From: Flavihumibacter sp. ZG627
GTDB lineage: Bacteria; Bacteroidota; Bacteroidia; Chitinophagales; Chitinophagaceae
Direction: 5' to 3'
DNA length: 64,000 nt
Assembly: GCF_000814325.1 (NCBI RefSeq)
Contig: NZ_JPHF01000001.1
Span: 620,001-684,000, forward strand
Shown: in pieces, positions 63,561 through 64,000 of the stretch
Position numbering within the stretch: the first letter of the stretch is position 1
Layout: each line of letters begins with the position of its first letter
Program-made: the position numbers and the translations under genes
Notes under the pieces: generated by a model
The model's input: the letters and a program-made list of their open reading frames with translations, nothing else
Database searches by the model: none
What the model was told of the DNA's origin: nothing

Positions 63561-64000
63561 TGGCCATACTACAAGACATATTGTACCAGGTTAAACTTCG
63601 TTCCGTGAATGGTGATTTGCAGACTGAAATCAATTCACTTCAAATCGATTCCAGAAAAGTAGTGAATGGAGCTTGTTTTATTGCTTTAAAGGGAACCGAA
63701 TCGGATGGGCATAATTTTATCCGGAATGCTGTAGATAATGGAGCTATTGCAATTGTTTGCGAATATTTACCGGAAGAACTGCATCCTGATGTTACATACG
63801 TGGAGGTTAATAATAGTAGCGAGGCGGTAGGATGGATGGCTCATCATTTTTATGATCAGCCGTCACGCAAATTGAAACTGATTGGTGTAACAGGCACTAA
63901 TGGAAAAACTACAGTTGCAACCTTGTTATATAAGCTCTTTACAGCGCTGGGATATGATTGTGGACTTATAAGTACTGTGAATAATTTGATAGGGGGGGAA
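63560..64000 (+). CDS. murE: UDP-N-acetylmuramyl-tripeptide synthetase (partial, runs off window)
   Basis: 147 codons visible. N-terminal domain with INSLQIDSRKVVNGACFIAL, then ATP-binding P-loop GVTGTNGKTT. MurE adds the third amino acid (diaminopimelate or lysine, not decidable here) to UDP-MurNAc-dipeptide. Distinction from MurF rests on the DSRKV-type opening and on the mraZ-rsmH-ftsL-ftsI-murE order. The ATG overlaps the ftsI stop by one base. Truncated only by the window edge. Confidence 0.93.
   Translation, partial: MAILQDILYQVKLRSVNGDLQTEINSLQIDSRKVVNGACFIALKGTESDGHNFIRNAVDNGAIAIVCEYLPEELHPDVTYVEVNNSSEAVGWMAHHFYDQPSRKLKLIGVTGTNGKTTVATLLYKLFTALGYDCGLISTVNNLIGGE

Overview
The window is a gene-dense chromosomal segment of a Bacteroidota bacterium, most likely of the Chitinophagaceae or a close relative (family level is inference). 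The evidence is a SusC/SusD outer-membrane pair, a PorT-type T9SS protein next to ubiE, TonB receptors with an N-terminal carboxypeptidase-like domain, promoters of the TTTG / TAnnTTTG type, weak Shine-Dalgarno signals, a short AtpC, and an atpDC pair away from other ATP synthase genes. I found no rRNA, tRNA, insertion sequence, prophage or CRISPR array.

Layout. 1-1,700: the end of a SusC-like gene, susD, and a leftover C-terminus of a second susD lying between two terminators. 1,778-4,858 (+): purA, a very acidic small protein, pabB. 4,892-13,570 (-): lytic transglycosylase, gatA, tatA, an intergenic region with 11-bp repeats in inverted array, then rplS, rny, zapA, a coiled-coil gene and pheT. 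13,679-16,923 (+): a c-type haem lipoprotein, a spacer with a cluster of DnaA-box-like sequences, dnaB, rsmE. 16,933-20,170: terC and pyrD (-), thiolase (+). 20,255-25,166 (+): response regulator, TPR histidine kinase, TonB receptor. 25,161-31,283 (-): ABC exporter, yifB, a MutS-like ATPase, dihydroorotase.

31,319-38,226 (+) is the most distinctive part: six tightly packed or overlapping genes encoding a Wzi/RemB-like outer-membrane protein, a UbiA-type prenyltransferase, a type III polyketide synthase, a methyltransferase, an FAD oxidoreductase and a second outer-membrane protein. The four enzymes form a plausible pathway to a modified, membrane-associated phenolic lipid or quinone. 38,311-48,667 holds a CoA-binding protein, a YkuK-like protein, engB, the PDH-type E2 subunit, a glycosyltransferase fused to a degenerate HAD domain, a lipoprotein, a rhomboid protease, porT, ubiE and dnaX. 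48,740-53,716 contains envelope genes: a GNAT-like protein, AI-2E permease, a YtxH/holin-like operon and an L,D-transpeptidase. 53,864-58,052 has atpDC, yqgE/algH and an orphan histidine kinase. 58,053-64,000 has queA and the start of the division and cell-wall cluster mraZ-rsmH-ftsL-ftsI-murE; murE runs off the window.

Most genes are housekeeping (translation, replication, nucleotide synthesis, cell wall). Several start codons were set by conserved N-termini rather than by the longest frame; TTG starts are well supported for the histidine kinase, the polyketide synthase and ftsI, and a GTG for the methyltransferase. Family assignments come from reading motifs by eye; no database search was run.
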